DNA of 64,000 nucleotides from NCBI RefSeq assembly GCF_021560015.1, contig NZ_CP073588.1:2108001-2172000 (forward strand), in the 5' to 3' direction. The translations under genes and the position numbers were made by a program. Position 1 is the stretch's first letter, and each line of letters begins with the position of its first letter. Of this stretch, positions 28,591 through 39,190 are shown one piece after another. This DNA comes from Shewanella vesiculosa (lineage in GTDB: Bacteria; Pseudomonadota; Gammaproteobacteria; Enterobacterales; Shewanellaceae). The notes under the pieces are model-generated. The model was not told the origin of the DNA, did no database searches, and saw only the letters and a list, made by a program, of their open reading frames with translations.

Positions 28591-29415
28591 ATGATCGCGA
28601 TTGTAACATTGCTCATTATATCAATGACTGCTATTGGATGGATTACCAGTAGTCAATGGCGCCTCAATCGTCAACGTAGCATAGTGGCTAGCAAACCATT
28701 TCCAACACTATGGCGTAATATATTAAAAAAGCGCTTTCCTTACTTTAAAGCCATGCCAACAGACTTGCAGCTACAGCTTAAAAAGCATATCCAAGTGTTT
28801 ATTAGTGAGAAACAATTCGTCGGTTGTGACGAATTCGACATAAATGATGAAGTAAAAGTCACCATAGCAGCCCAAGCCTGTTTATTATTGCTCAACCGAA
28901 AAACTGATTACTATCCTAAACTGAAACAAATTTTGGTCTACCCAAGTGCATTTATTGTTCATCAAAACCGCACTGATATAGCAGGCGTGTATTCTACTCA
29001 GCGTAATGTGTTGCTGGGTGAATCTTGGGAATATGGCAAGGTAGTGTTGTCATGGAACAGCACTGTAGAAGGCGCTGCAGATCCGTTTGATGGCAGCAAT
29101 GTGGTTATTCATGAATTTGCTCACCAACTTGACCAAGAAGATGGCAGCGCCAATGGTGCGCCTCCTTTACGAGATATCACCTCATATCGTTCTTGGTCTG
29201 CTACTCTAGGGCAGGAATTTAAACAACTTCAGCATTGCGCTCAACAGCATATCCCGTCATTATTCAATTATTACGGCGCAACTAATCCCGCAGAGTTTTT
29301 TGCTGTAATAAGTGAAACATTTTTTGAACGACCTATTGAGTTTTACCAACAACATAATCAATTATATAAAGAATTAAGCCAATTTTATCAGCTAGATCCA
29401 ATAAATTGGCATTAG
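28591..29415 (+). CDS. mtfA: MtfA-type zinc peptidase (M90)
   Basis: A peptidase M90 family protein of 274 residues. The zinc-binding motif H174-E175-F-A-H178 sits in VVIHEFAHQLDQEDG, and the downstream glutamate of the family is likely in PAEFFAVISETFFERP. In E. coli MtfA interacts with the glucose PTS repressor Mlc. The first ~20 residues are hydrophobic and could anchor the protein in the membrane, which E. coli MtfA does not show so clearly. It is monocistronic or paired with the following exported protein 45 bp downstream. Confidence 0.9.
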   Translation: MIAIVTLLIISMTAIGWITSSQWRLNRQRSIVASKPFPTLWRNILKKRFPYFKAMPTDLQLQLKKHIQVFISEKQFVGCDEFDINDEVKVTIAAQACLLLLNRKTDYYPKLKQILVYPSAFIVHQNRTDIAGVYSTQRNVLLGESWEYGKVVLSWNSTVEGAADPFDGSNVVIHEFAHQLDQEDGSANGAPPLRDITSYRSWSATLGQEFKQLQHCAQQHIPSLFNYYGATNPAEFFAVISETFFERPIEFYQQHNQLYKELSQFYQLDPINWH

Positions 29416-29460
29416 ATAAGTCATCAACATAATAATAATTCATAACGTAAAAGGAATACT

Positions 29461-30066
29461 ATGCAATCAATCATTAACAGACTTGGATTTATTGCGGTGT
29501 TAATGACCACAGTAGCAGCCTTCGACTTGCATGCAACAGAAGCCGATGACACCTCACTTGGTCAAAGCCAAACCGAACCAAAAAACAAGCAAGTGAGCCA
29601 ACAAGTAAGCTCCGAAAGCGAAGCAGTGATTAAGAATATTAGCCAGGCAAATGAATTAATTGACAGCCAAGGTTTATCTGCAAAAGACAGCCAGGCCGTC
29701 AGCGCTTTATTAAACCAGTTACATGAAAGCGCAGCAGCAGCTGACTGGACGACTTATTTTAGTCTTTATCACCCACAAGCAGTGTTTATTGGTACCGATA
29801 AGTCAGAACGATGGGATATGCTTGAGTTTGAACGTTATGCCAAACCCACTCAAGGTTGGCGTTACGATGTAAAGTCTCGTCACTTACTGCAAATTGACGA
29901 TACCATTGTATTTGACGAACAGCTTTATAGCCCAGAGTATGGCATTAGCCGAGGAACAGGTGCATTAGTTCAAACAGTTGATGGTTGGAAAATAGCACAA
30001 TATCATTTGAGCTTTCCGATACCAAACGACAAAGCTAAACGTATTACTAGCTTAATTATGCAATAA
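29461..30066 (+). CDS. Exported NTF2-like (DUF4440/SnoaL-type) protein
   Basis: A protein of 201 residues. It has a signal peptide (about 1-25, RLGFIAVLMTTVAAFDLHA), a Ser/Gln/Glu-rich linker, and then an NTF2-like cone-shaped domain at about 80-195 with SAAAADWTTYFSLYHPQAVFIGTDKSERW and GWKIAQYHLSFPIP. Such domains bind small hydrophobic molecules or act as enzyme scaffolds; nothing here fixes the ligand. The ribosome site AAAGGAA precedes the ATG. Confidence 0.8.
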   Translation: MQSIINRLGFIAVLMTTVAAFDLHATEADDTSLGQSQTEPKNKQVSQQVSSESEAVIKNISQANELIDSQGLSAKDSQAVSALLNQLHESAAAADWTTYFSLYHPQAVFIGTDKSERWDMLEFERYAKPTQGWRYDVKSRHLLQIDDTIVFDEQLYSPEYGISRGTGALVQTVDGWKIAQYHLSFPIPNDKAKRITSLIMQ

Positions 30067-30080
30067 TCATCAGTTCATCA

Positions 30081-30118
30081 GGGTGACCATGTTTATTATC
30101 ACGGTCACTCTTTTGTTT
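30081..30118 (+). terminator. Terminator after the NTF2-like gene
   Basis: GGGTGACC / GGTCACTC stem (14-nt loop) then TTTTGTTT. Confidence 0.7.
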
Positions 30119-30190
30119 AAGAGCAGATGCTTAATATCCAGTGATAAATCTTTAATTCACCCAATAATAGTCAATAACTAAATAGCCTTG

Positions 30191-31706
30191 TTATGCCATC
30201 GACACCGCAAAACACACATTTGCCAACTCACTAAAGTGAGTAAAACTGTCAAAATCATCTTGTTCAAAATGACGCCCAGAGCCCAACCTATCGGCATAAA
30301 ACAAGCCTAATACTTTATTTCCAACAGATAGTGGGGCTAATAGAAATCCATTTTGGGAAAATCGCTCCACAAGCACATCATCTACTTGTACTTTGCATTC
30401 ATTGCTGGTTGGTGCATTAACCCAAAAGCTCTTTTTTTGCCCAATGCACTGAGTAAAGACCGATTGGGGATCATCAAGTTCAATCACAAATGCTTGCTTT
30501 AATAATTCAGCGCCATCGCCCATCATCACTCTTGGCTGTAATAGTTTACGACTCGGTGATAATAACAATACACCGCATCGGTCTAAACCAACACCGGTTA
30601 ACATGCCCTCTAATGTCGTGTGCATGATTTGATTAAAATCAGTTTTTACCGCAGCGTAATGGGTTAATTGCCTCAGTTTACTTAATTGATAAGCGTGATT
30701 GGTTTCACGTACCTCAGAAGGCACAACTGGAGCATCAATATTGTCTAATACATTAGCGGTATGAGGTAAATAAGACACAATCGCTTTAGCACCGTATTCG
30801 ATAGCTAGCTTATGGGTTGTTTCACTGCAATCAATAAACTTTTCAGTAAATTTAGCCACACTGATGTCTAACATATCTGCGGCTTGGGATAAGCGCTTAT
30901 GCAACTCTTCAGCATTAACGTTAGGTTGCGATACTATCTCCGATAACTTATCGGGCTAAAAAAATACAACGGATTTCGGGCATACGTTCATCTGGCTGCG
31001 TTAACGATTTAATTAACACGTCACCTAAACCCCAGCTTCTGGCAATACTCTGGGTAAGCTGAATAAATGACGTACCAAGTTCAGCTCGTATCAATGAGTT
31101 TTGCTCTATTTTATCATCGGTTGATAACAGTTTTTTATCTAGCTGTTCGGTTAGCTCACCGCCCATGCTCCAAAAAGCACTTTCACCGATGCGATACAAC
31201 AAAGAAGCGATAAAAACCTCTTCACGTAACGATTCTCCTCGATCGCTCATCATCATTCTGGCGAGCATGGCCGCCTGAAAAGATTGCGCCATCAGCTTTA
31301 ACAAGCGTTGATAAACACTGGCACTCAGATGTTTGTTTTCGAGTAAACTGGTCAGTAGTTTTGCGGTAATGCAAATATTACGAATAGTATCAAATCCGAG
31401 TACTACGGCTGCGCGGCTGACAGTCGACACCGGATTAATACCTTTATTGTAGGTAGCACTGTTTGCTACTCGCAAAATTCGCGAGGTAAGTGCGTTGTCG
31501 TGCATGACACTTCGACCGAGTAAAGATAACGAAGATACATCGTCTTTAGCCAGCTTTTCTAAATCACGCACTGTGGAACATAATGCAGGCATTTCTTGAT
31601 CACTGATACGCTTGGTCCAATAATCAGCCCCTTTTTGCTGAGTCATCGCCTTCAAAATTTGACCTAAATGTAACAAATATTGATTTAGTATACTCAATTT
31701 CAACAC
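30191..31706 (-). pseudogene. HDOD-GAF signalling protein, one +1 frameshift
   Basis: The N-terminal half (31706 to about 30950) is an HDOD domain: LCSTVRDLEKLAKDDVSSLSLLGRSVMHDNALTSRILRVANSATYN is typical. The C-terminal half is a GAF-like domain (HTTLEGMLTGVGLDRCGVLLLSP, KVLGLFYADRLGSGRHF). The two frames meet at 30953-30955 (GGG on the plus strand). Dropping one G gives IRCIFLADKLSEIVSQPNVNAEELHKRLSQAADML without a stop, about 505 residues in all. HDOD proteins take part in two-component and c-di-GMP signalling. As sequenced, the HDOD part ends early and the GAF part would need an internal TTG start. Confidence 0.8.
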
Positions 31707-31933
31707 AGTGTCTTGTAGAGATTGTCATTAGAGCAAGCTAGCTCACGTATCAAAGTAAAACAACGATATTTGCTTTCAAATGACGTGGCAATAAACCAAT
31801 GAATAAGTCGCAATCACTCTCATGGTTATTAAATGATGTGCTAACTGCGTCACTTTATTTATATTTTAGTGAATCTAATTTGAGTTGAATCTGTTTGATG
31901 TGCAGAGTAACAAGCATGAGATAAAAATTAAGC

Positions 31934-31959
31934 AAAAAAAAACGGCTCACAAGAGCCGC
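31934..31959 (-). terminator. Distal hairpin downstream of aceA
   Basis: On the minus strand GCGGCTC-TTGT-GAGCCG followed by a run of nine T. Terminates aceA read-through. The rest of the 31707-32143 spacer shows no gene. Confidence 0.75.
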
Positions 31960-32055
31960 AATCACAAATAATGTGGTTAAAAAGCTTACGGGTAGGAAGT
32001 AGCCAAACAATCAGGATTAACAACTAAGTAAAACTTATAATCCAACATCCTTGGA

Positions 32056-32092
32056 TAAAAATCCCGTGCTGCCTGTAGGTGAGCTGCACGGG
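32056..32092 (-). terminator. Proximal terminator of aceA
   Basis: On the minus strand CCCGTGC(AGC) pairs with GCACGGG, followed by ATTTTTATCC. It lies about 50 bases after the aceA stop. Confidence 0.65.
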
Positions 32093-32143
32093 GTTACAAC
32101 AGCCACAAAGTGACTAAACTTGTAAAACGGTTGGGACTATAGG

Positions 32144-33460
32144 TTAAAACTGTTCTTCTTCAGTAGAACCTGTTAGCGCTGTTACTGATGATTTACCACC
32201 TTGAATACAGGTTGTGACTTGGTCAAAGTAACCAGTACCCACTTCTTGCTGATGCGATACGAAGGTATAACCTTTCTTAGCCGCAGCAAATTCAAGTTCT
32301 TGAACTTTTTCAACATAATGCTTCATGCCTTCACCGCGAGCATAGTCATAGGCTAAATCGAACATGTTGTACCACATGTTATGAATGCCCGCTAACGTGA
32401 TGAACTGATACTTGTAACCCATGTTAGACAGCTCTTGCTGGAATTTAGCAATCGTGACGTCATCTAGGTTCTTCTTCCAGTTAAATGATGGAGAACAGTT
32501 ATAAGCTAATAGTTGATCTGGGTACTTAGCATGAATAGCATCAGCAAACTTCTTCGCTTCTTCAAGACAAGGTTTAGCCGTTTCACACCAAATTAAATCA
32601 GCATACGGAGCATACGCAAGACCACGTGAAATGGCTTGGTCTAAACCAGCTTTAACACGGTAGAAACCTTCGCTAGTGCGTTCGCCAGTTACAAAGTCAC
32701 GGTCATATTCATCACAATCTGAAGTCATTAAATCTGCAGCATTGGCATCAGTACGTGCAATAACTAACGTATCAACACCGCTCACATCTGCAGCTAAACG
32801 CGCAGCCACAAGCTTTTGTACTGCTTCTTGGGTTGGAACAAGAACTTTACCGCCCATGTGACCACACTTTTTAACCGACGCGAGTTGGTCTTCAAAGTGA
32901 ACCCCAGCAGCACCAGCATCAATCATCGACTTCATTAGTTCGAAAGCATTCAGTACGCCACCAAAACCGGCTTCAGCATCTGCAACGATTGGTAAAAAAT
33001 AATCAGTATAATTGTCATCACCAGGATTAACTTCTTTGCCCCATTGAATTTGGTCAGCTCGGCGGAATGAGTTATTAATACGGCTCACAACAGCTGGAAC
33101 TGAGTTTGCTGGGTAAAGTGATTGATCAGGATACATGGTGCCCGCTAAGTTAGAATCCGCAGCAACCTGCCAGCCTGATAGGTATATTGCTTCGATACCT
33201 GCTTTTGCTTGTTGTACTGCTTGACCACCAGTAAGTGCACCCAGCGAGTTTACGTAGCCTTTTTTAGCGCCGCCGTTAACCAGTTCCCACAATTTTGCAG
33301 CACCCATTTTAGCAATCGTGTTTTCTGGTACAACAGATCCACGTAATGCGACAACTTCTTCAGCAGTAAAAGGACGCTTAACAGATTTCCAACGTGGATT
33401 TTCAGCCCAATCTTTCTTAATTGCATCAACCTGTTGCTGACGAGTTAGTTGTGTAGTCAT
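32144..33460 (-). CDS. aceA: Isocitrate lyase
   Basis: Splits isocitrate to glyoxylate and succinate, the first step of the glyoxylate shunt. Conserved segments are [44 protein letters not shown], the catalytic loop [17 protein letters not shown], and [15 protein letters not shown] [11 protein letters not shown]. It has 438 residues. The start is ATG 33460, with AAGGAG upstream; the longer frame adds 15 residues unlike the family. It follows aceB by 91 bp. Confidence 0.97.
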   Translation of the reverse strand: MTTQLTRQQQVDAIKKDWAENPRWKSVKRPFTAEEVVALRGSVVPENTIAKMGAAKLWELVNGGAKKGYVNSLGALTGGQAVQQAKAGIEAIYLSGWQVAADSNLAGTMYPDQSLYPANSVPAVVSRINNSFRRADQIQWGKEVNPGDDNYTDYFLPIVADAEAGFGGVLNAFELMKSMIDAGAAGVHFEDQLASVKKCGHMGGKVLVPTQEAVQKLVAARLAADVSGVDTLVIARTDANAADLMTSDCDEYDRDFVTGERTSEGFYRVKAGLDQAISRGLAYAPYADLIWCETAKPCLEEAKKFADAIHAKYPDQLLAYNCSPSFNWKKNLDDVTIAKFQQELSNMGYKYQFITLAGIHNMWYNMFDLAYDYARGEGMKHYVEKVQELEFAAAKKGYTFVSHQQEVGTGYFDQVTTCIQGGKSSVTALTGSTEEEQF

Positions 33461-33551
33461 AGTGTCGCTCCTTTCTGTGTGAGGGTAGCAAAGTGAATCG
33501 TTCAACTTTGCTTAATTCAGTCGTGTTGTAATTAATATTCTGTTACTGGCA

Positions 33552-35204
33552 TTAAGCCGTTAACAGTTCGTATCCGGGTAATGTTAAGAAATCAACTAAC
33601 TCATCTGAGGTAGTAATTTGTTCAAATAACGTTGATGCTTTAGCGAACTGGCCTGCATTAAAGCGTTCTGCGCCGAGTTCCTTCTTAACGTTGGCCATTT
33701 CTTCTTTCAACATATCTTTAAATAATGCTTTAGTGACAAGCTTGCCATTTGATAGACTTTTGCCATGTTGAATCCATTGCCAAATAGAGGTGCGTGATAT
33801 TTCTGCCGTAGCAGCATCTTCCATCAAACCGTAAATGGGTACGCAACCATTGCCCTGGATCCATGCTTCGATGTACTGCAATGCAATGCGAATATTCAAA
33901 CGCATGCCCGCTTCGGTTTTTTCACCATCGCAAGGTTCAAGTAACTCACTGGCTAAAATCGGCGCATCAACATCACGAGTAATGTGCAATTGATTGGTTC
34001 TATCACCACCAATGTAATCATTGAAAATTTTCATTGCGGTATCAGCTAAACCAGGATGAGCCACCCAAGTGCCATCGTGGCCATTGCGAGCTTCTAATTC
34101 TTTATCACCACGTACTTTTTGCAGTACCAGCTCGTTAGTCGCTTCATCTTTTGCTGGAATAAATGCCGCCATTCCGCCCATCGCTAATGCACCACGCTTA
34201 TGGCAGGTTTTAATCAATAAGCGTGAATAGGCACTTAAAAACTTGGTGTCCATGGTGACTGCTTGACGGTCTGGTAAAACACGATCTGGATAATTTTTTA
34301 AGGTTTTTATGTAACTAAAGATATAGTCCCAGCGACCGCAGTTTAGTGCGACTATGTTTGAACGAAGCTCATAAAGAATCTCTTCCATTTCAAACACTGC
34401 AGGCAAGGTCTCAATTAAACAGGTACATTTAATCGTGCCAGGTTCTAAGCAGAAACGCTCTTCAACAAACGCAAACACTTTAGCCCACCAACGCGCTTCC
34501 ACATGACTTTCTAGCTTAGGAATATAAAAATAAGGCCCTGATTTTTTGGCTAAAAGTTGGCGGTAGTTGTGATAAAAATACATCGCAAAATCAACTAAAC
34601 CACCAGGTATAGGTGTGCCTTTGTACTCAATGTGTTTTTCAATAAGATGTAAACCACGTACACGAGCAATTAACACTGCTGGATCTGGATTTAACGAGTA
34701 ATGCTTACCGGTTTCTGGAGCGGTAAAATCAATATCACCACGAACGGCATCGCGAAGGTTAATCTGACCTTCAACAATCTTTTGCCAGCTCGGTGCTAAT
34801 GAATCTTCAAAATCAGCCATAAACACTTTTACATTGGCGTTTAAGGCATTAATGATCATCTTACGGTCAACCGGGCCAGTAATTTCAACTCGTCTGTCGG
34901 TCAAATCATTAGGCATACCTCGGATAGTCCAATTGCCATCTCGTATTGCACGGGTTTCAGGTAAAAAGTCTGGTAGTTCGCCATTATCAATACGTGCTTG
35001 CTTTTGCTTACGCAGTTTTAGTAGTTCTGGCACTTCATCAACAAACTTGGCACATAACGAATCAAGGAAAGCCACGGCACCAGAATTAAAAACCTCTTCT
35101 TGGCCATTAACAGTGGGGCCAATAAAAGTGAGATCGGTTTTAACCGAATCATCAGCATTTGCTGTGGACTTACTGTACTGGGCTACTAGTTGTTCTGCCG
35201 TCAT
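33552..35204 (-). CDS. aceB: Malate synthase A
   Basis: Condenses glyoxylate with acetyl-CoA to malate. It has 550 residues. Conserved regions include FMADFEDSLAPSW, NLRDAVRGDIDF, the catalytic stretch KLESHVEARWWAKVFAFVEERF, IETLPAVFEMEEILYELR and CGRWDYIFSYIKT, followed by AHPGLADTAMKIFN. GGGAG lies upstream of the ATG. With aceA it forms the shunt operon; no aceK is present in the window. Confidence 0.97.
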   Translation of the reverse strand: MTAEQLVAQYSKSTANADDSVKTDLTFIGPTVNGQEEVFNSGAVAFLDSLCAKFVDEVPELLKLRKQKQARIDNGELPDFLPETRAIRDGNWTIRGMPNDLTDRRVEITGPVDRKMIINALNANVKVFMADFEDSLAPSWQKIVEGQINLRDAVRGDIDFTAPETGKHYSLNPDPAVLIARVRGLHLIEKHIEYKGTPIPGGLVDFAMYFYHNYRQLLAKKSGPYFYIPKLESHVEARWWAKVFAFVEERFCLEPGTIKCTCLIETLPAVFEMEEILYELRSNIVALNCGRWDYIFSYIKTLKNYPDRVLPDRQAVTMDTKFLSAYSRLLIKTCHKRGALAMGGMAAFIPAKDEATNELVLQKVRGDKELEARNGHDGTWVAHPGLADTAMKIFNDYIGGDRTNQLHITRDVDAPILASELLEPCDGEKTEAGMRLNIRIALQYIEAWIQGNGCVPIYGLMEDAATAEISRTSIWQWIQHGKSLSNGKLVTKALFKDMLKEEMANVKKELGAERFNAGQFAKASTLFEQITTSDELVDFLTLPGYELLTA

Positions 35205-36892
35205 AATAATGGCTCCCTAAATGCTGTCTGTTTTGATATTGGTGGTCATGCTTCACTGTATAACGCTATCTACTGCTAACTCATTTATGCCACATTCTTG
35301 TATCAACTGAATCACTGTTGTACTTAACGATTGAATGCTTTTTATCGAGCCCAGTAACCGCTTACTCATAAGATTAAGTTGAAGCTGACGTTGAAGAAGC
35401 TGACGTTGAATCAAAAACTTTCAAATGTCTGTTTCGTACTAAAAACTAACCAAAAACGTTTGTAATTGCAACAGTTATCAGTTTACCAAAACGTGTTAAA
35501 AACGACTGTCAACAGCACAGTAAATTGGTAATACCAAACAACAAAATAACACACAAATACTTGTTTATAAAAAGCTTTAATTTTTAGAGCTTATACTTTA
35601 AATCAATCGTTAGAAATTCATCTTACCAATTGACCAATAAATTACTTTGGTAAAAATGGTTGTAATAAAAAACCTAACTGTAAATATTATCTTACATAAC
35701 TTTAGTCTATATTCGTGAATGAAACAATTTGATAACGTTTTTAGCTTACCCGTACGTAATCACTTTTAATTGTTTTAAAACATAAGCTTAAACAAATCTA
35801 TTTATAACCCAAATTTAAACAACTGTTTTAAATTTACGTTTACGTCAACGTTAAAAAATACAGCGGTAATGTCATTAAAAATGTGAGTTACGTCACCCGA
35901 TCAACAAGTTCAGCTATATTGGTTTGTTTTAAATAAAGGTAAATTTTTTTTGAAAAAAATTAAAAACAATCACAAATGGGGCAATAGAGAACCAAAATGG
36001 TGCAATAGCAGAGATTTATTGCAGTAATAGCCAAACAATGAAAAAGGCATTGCAACTCATGATGATAGGAAAAACGGCCAAAATTTAGCTTGAGTTCGGG
36101 CAGAAAGTGACTTAAATAGTCGATAATTTACCGATTAACAATAACGAGATACAGAAATGAATCAAAGAGGGAGTGTGCTTGTTCGTCGTAGTCGTAATAA
36201 CTTGGTAGAGTTGTTTTGAAGCAATTTGGTGCATAGGGTGTTCATTCTTAGCCCCTACTCTACTTAATAGAGATTATCTGTTTGGTAAGATCTTACCCGT
36301 TAACGAGCAGCAGAATATATCACTCGCCTCATATTATTCAGAACAGTCGCTCCATCAAGATAAATTTTGCCGCAATATTTGCCGCAATATAAGGCAATTT
36401 ATATCTGCCGCAGTTTGTGAGACCAAATTATGGTTTATTCGTAAGCGATGACGCTCTAAAAATAAGCCATAAACACCACCAGAAGAGATCCGCTAAATGG
36501 TATTTGCTATTTAAATAGAATGTGTTTGTTGTAAGGCATTATTCTCGCTTGAGGCACTATCTATATGATTTACAAAACATTTCTATGTAAAAATGAAGTC
36601 GCTACATGGCGTAATAGCGATACAATTACCATCGTTTTTAACAATAAAATGTACAAAGAGTAAGATGACCTGGAGATGCTGCTAACCAAACACTAAAAAG
36701 TGCTTTTCAATTATACAGAAATTGAGCTTATACACTTCAAAGTAGCCTATTAACAACTATGCCATTTACTGTTGCTGTGTGCATTTAGTCATAGACTGCA
36801 TTGCTGATAATGTGATGAGGTTGTAGAACGCATGGTCGCTATCGAAGGGCTTGTGTGATGACTTTTGATGATGAACCCCGCTTAGCTGATGA
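35205..36892. other. 1.7-kb gene-free AT-rich region
   Basis: No frame above 60 codons with coding character was seen. The aceB promoter must lie at the left end. Small repeats are visible: GAAGCTGACGTT twice (about 35384-35414), GGGCAATAG / GGTGCAATAG (35978 and 36000) and TTTGCCGCAATA twice in tandem (36367-36390). An unrecognised small RNA or decayed gene is possible. I see nothing definite. Confidence 0.5.
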
Positions 36893-38642
36893 TTAAGGCT
36901 TCATGGTGTCGTCATAAGATATTACGCAGTTTCGACCATTATGTTTGGCTCGATAAAGGGCTAAATCAGCACGATGAATTAAAGGATCAAGGCTTAAGTC
37001 ATCTTTAGTAACAGTGCTGACACCACAACTGACTGTGACCGTAAAATCGTGTCCAGAGAAACGAGTGTTAATATTGGCTACCTCATTACGAATACGTTCG
37101 GCAAAATCAACAGCCATATCTTCGGCTTGCTTTGGCATAAAGACAGCAAACTCTTCGCCGCCCATTCGGGTAAAAATATCTGTCGGTTTCAACATGCCCT
37201 CGATGACATTAGTCACTTTTTTTAATACCCAGTCACCTGTACCGTGGCCATATTGGTCATTAATATTTTTAAATAGATCAAGATCCATTAACACAACAGA
37301 GAATCTTTCACCTATTGTTTGAGCTTGAATAAATTCATTTTCCGCCATTTCTTGTCCAGTACGGCGATTAAAAATACCGGTTAATCCATCTCGCTGCGCT
37401 TGTTTCATAAATTGATTACGTTGCAGCCAAGCCGAGATCAATAACAATAATAAACCGACAGAAAGACCTACAAGTAAAGTAGAGAACATGATAGATGAAC
37501 TTTTTTCCTTCATAAACAAATCTTTTTGTTTCATCAGTAACTCGTGATCTTGGATCAAACTGCTATTTTCACGGCTTTTTTTCAACACTATCAAAGCGAG
37601 CCATTTGATAAGCATTTTCTTTGACTTTCTGCTCATCAAGCAGCTGCTGGCCAAGTGCAGAAGCGACAACTTGAAACTGGTATGCTTTATCAAATTGCCC
37701 GCGTTTACCTGCAATTAAAGAAAGAGTTTCGTTAACTCGTTTTTTCACTATCATGTTACTGGGTTTATTAGGTAACGCATTAACCATTTGCGCATACATT
37801 TCAGCTTGTTGGTAATCGCCTAAATGAAAATAAATAACACTTAAATAAGACCTTATCTCATTAATCTCAACTTCAAATTTAAACTTTTGGTAACGCTCTA
37901 AAGCAACAAGATACAAACTTTCTGCAGCCTCATATTGTCCTTTATCAAACAACACTGTAGCCAAGCCTCTAATAGACATGATTTCAATTAATGGCAGACC
38001 ATGATCTTTACAATAAGCTTGAGTGTCTTTAAATAATGTATCCGCTTGGTCAAAATGAGCTAACTTTGAATGGGCCACTGACAGGTATAACATTGAATAA
38101 CATTGATCTTTTGGGTCTTTACCTTGATTTAAATTCAGCGACAATTTTGCTATACGTAACATTTCATCATAAGCGCCCAGCTGTAAATACACATTCATCA
38201 GACGGTTATAAGACTTTATTTTGATACTTTGGTTTTGATAGTTATCAATACGAGAAAGATTTTCTTCCAGAAGAGAAAAGGCTTTTTGGTAGTTGCTAAG
38301 CCCAATATTTGCAGTGATTTTCAATAGATAAATATTAGTGAGTTCTTCACCAGTTGGACCGTCTATCAGTGCTTCATCGAAAGCTTTATCTGCTGCGACA
38401 AAATGACCTAAATAAAGCTCTTTGGAACCGACCAACCTATGTAGGCGGCTGTGTTGTGATGAGGTAAGTGACGATTCAGAGGCTAATACGGTTTCAATCT
38501 TTTTAATTGCATAACCAGTATCTGTCGCCAAATATTGTTCAATAGTATCGAGTTCTTTATCATAATCGATATTGTCAGCTATCGCCGCGCGGCTAAAAAG
38601 CAACACGATGATAATAAAAAAATACCTCGATGTATGATGCAA
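36893..38642 (-). pseudogene. TPR-GGDEF diguanylate cyclase, one +1 frameshift
   Basis: A signal peptide (FFIIIVLLFSRAAIA) is followed by a periplasmic region of about seven TPR-like units, a TM helix (TLLVGLSVGLLLLLISAWL) and a GGDEF domain (DGLTGIFNRRTGQEM, LMDLDLFKNINDQYGHGTGDWVLK, MGGEEFAVFMPK). The active-site motif is GGEEF and no RxxD inhibitory site precedes it. The frame breaks at T7 (37576-37582 on plus). With one base fewer, VEKSRENSSLIQDHELL joins the parts into about 582 residues. It makes c-di-GMP from GTP if intact. Its start lies 6 bp after the stop of the borosin precursor gene, so the two are almost certainly co-transcribed. Confidence 0.85.
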
Positions 38643-38648
38643 GAATAA

Positions 38649-38861
38649 TTACTCTGTAGGGTTAGTTATAATCATGTACATAGCCATGTCTTTATCACCA
38701 ACTAACTGGCTCACACGTGCTTTATCTCCCGACATTACAGCGTCAATCTCTTCTTGTGTTAATCCATTTGATTTCATGACAGCACGAGGATCAAGCTTAT
38801 ATGCTTCTAATAACAGGGCATTAGTCGCAAGCTCAGTAAAAAAGGCACTCATGTTTGACAT
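38649..38861 (-). CDS. Split-borosin precursor peptide (SonA-like)
   Basis: A 70-residue peptide. Residues 1-58 form an all-helical leader resembling the borosin-binding domain of SonA from Shewanella oneidensis (MSAFFTELATNALLLEAYKLDP, GLTQEEIDAVMSGD). The last ten residues, MYMIITNPTE, are the likely core, rich in the hydrophobic residues whose backbone amides are N-methylated in borosins. The methyltransferase gene is 330 bp upstream on the same strand. The peptide gene is immediately followed by the TPR-GGDEF gene. The assignment rests on size, leader pattern and pairing, not on a database search. Confidence 0.82.
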   Translation of the reverse strand: MSNMSAFFTELATNALLLEAYKLDPRAVMKSNGLTQEEIDAVMSGDKARVSQLVGDKDMAMYMIITNPTE

Positions 38862-39190
38862 ATTGTCACTCTCTGTTTTAATAATTTTATTGTTAATTTA
38901 TGGGCATAATGACATAACATCAGACAATTCAACACATAAAGTACATTCAACTGATTTAACTAGCTTTTTAAACTTGTGCGTACTTTACACTCAAGTCAGT
39001 TTAACAACAAACGCTGATAGTTGTTAACTTGTATCGGCTAACAATTTTAACAAAAAACTGACTATAAAAAAATTAACAATTGCAACTTCATCTTCAATTA
39101 ATCTGCTGTCTATATCAGGTCAAGATATAAGCCAAAACATGCAGCGTAGAGCACGATTATGCCATATTATCTTTTAATGTTAACAGATAC

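Noticed and set aside
38674..39027. A 117-codon plus-strand frame opposite the borosin precursor
   Set aside because: It is antisense to the precursor gene; the composition and lack of ribosome site argue for a shadow frame.
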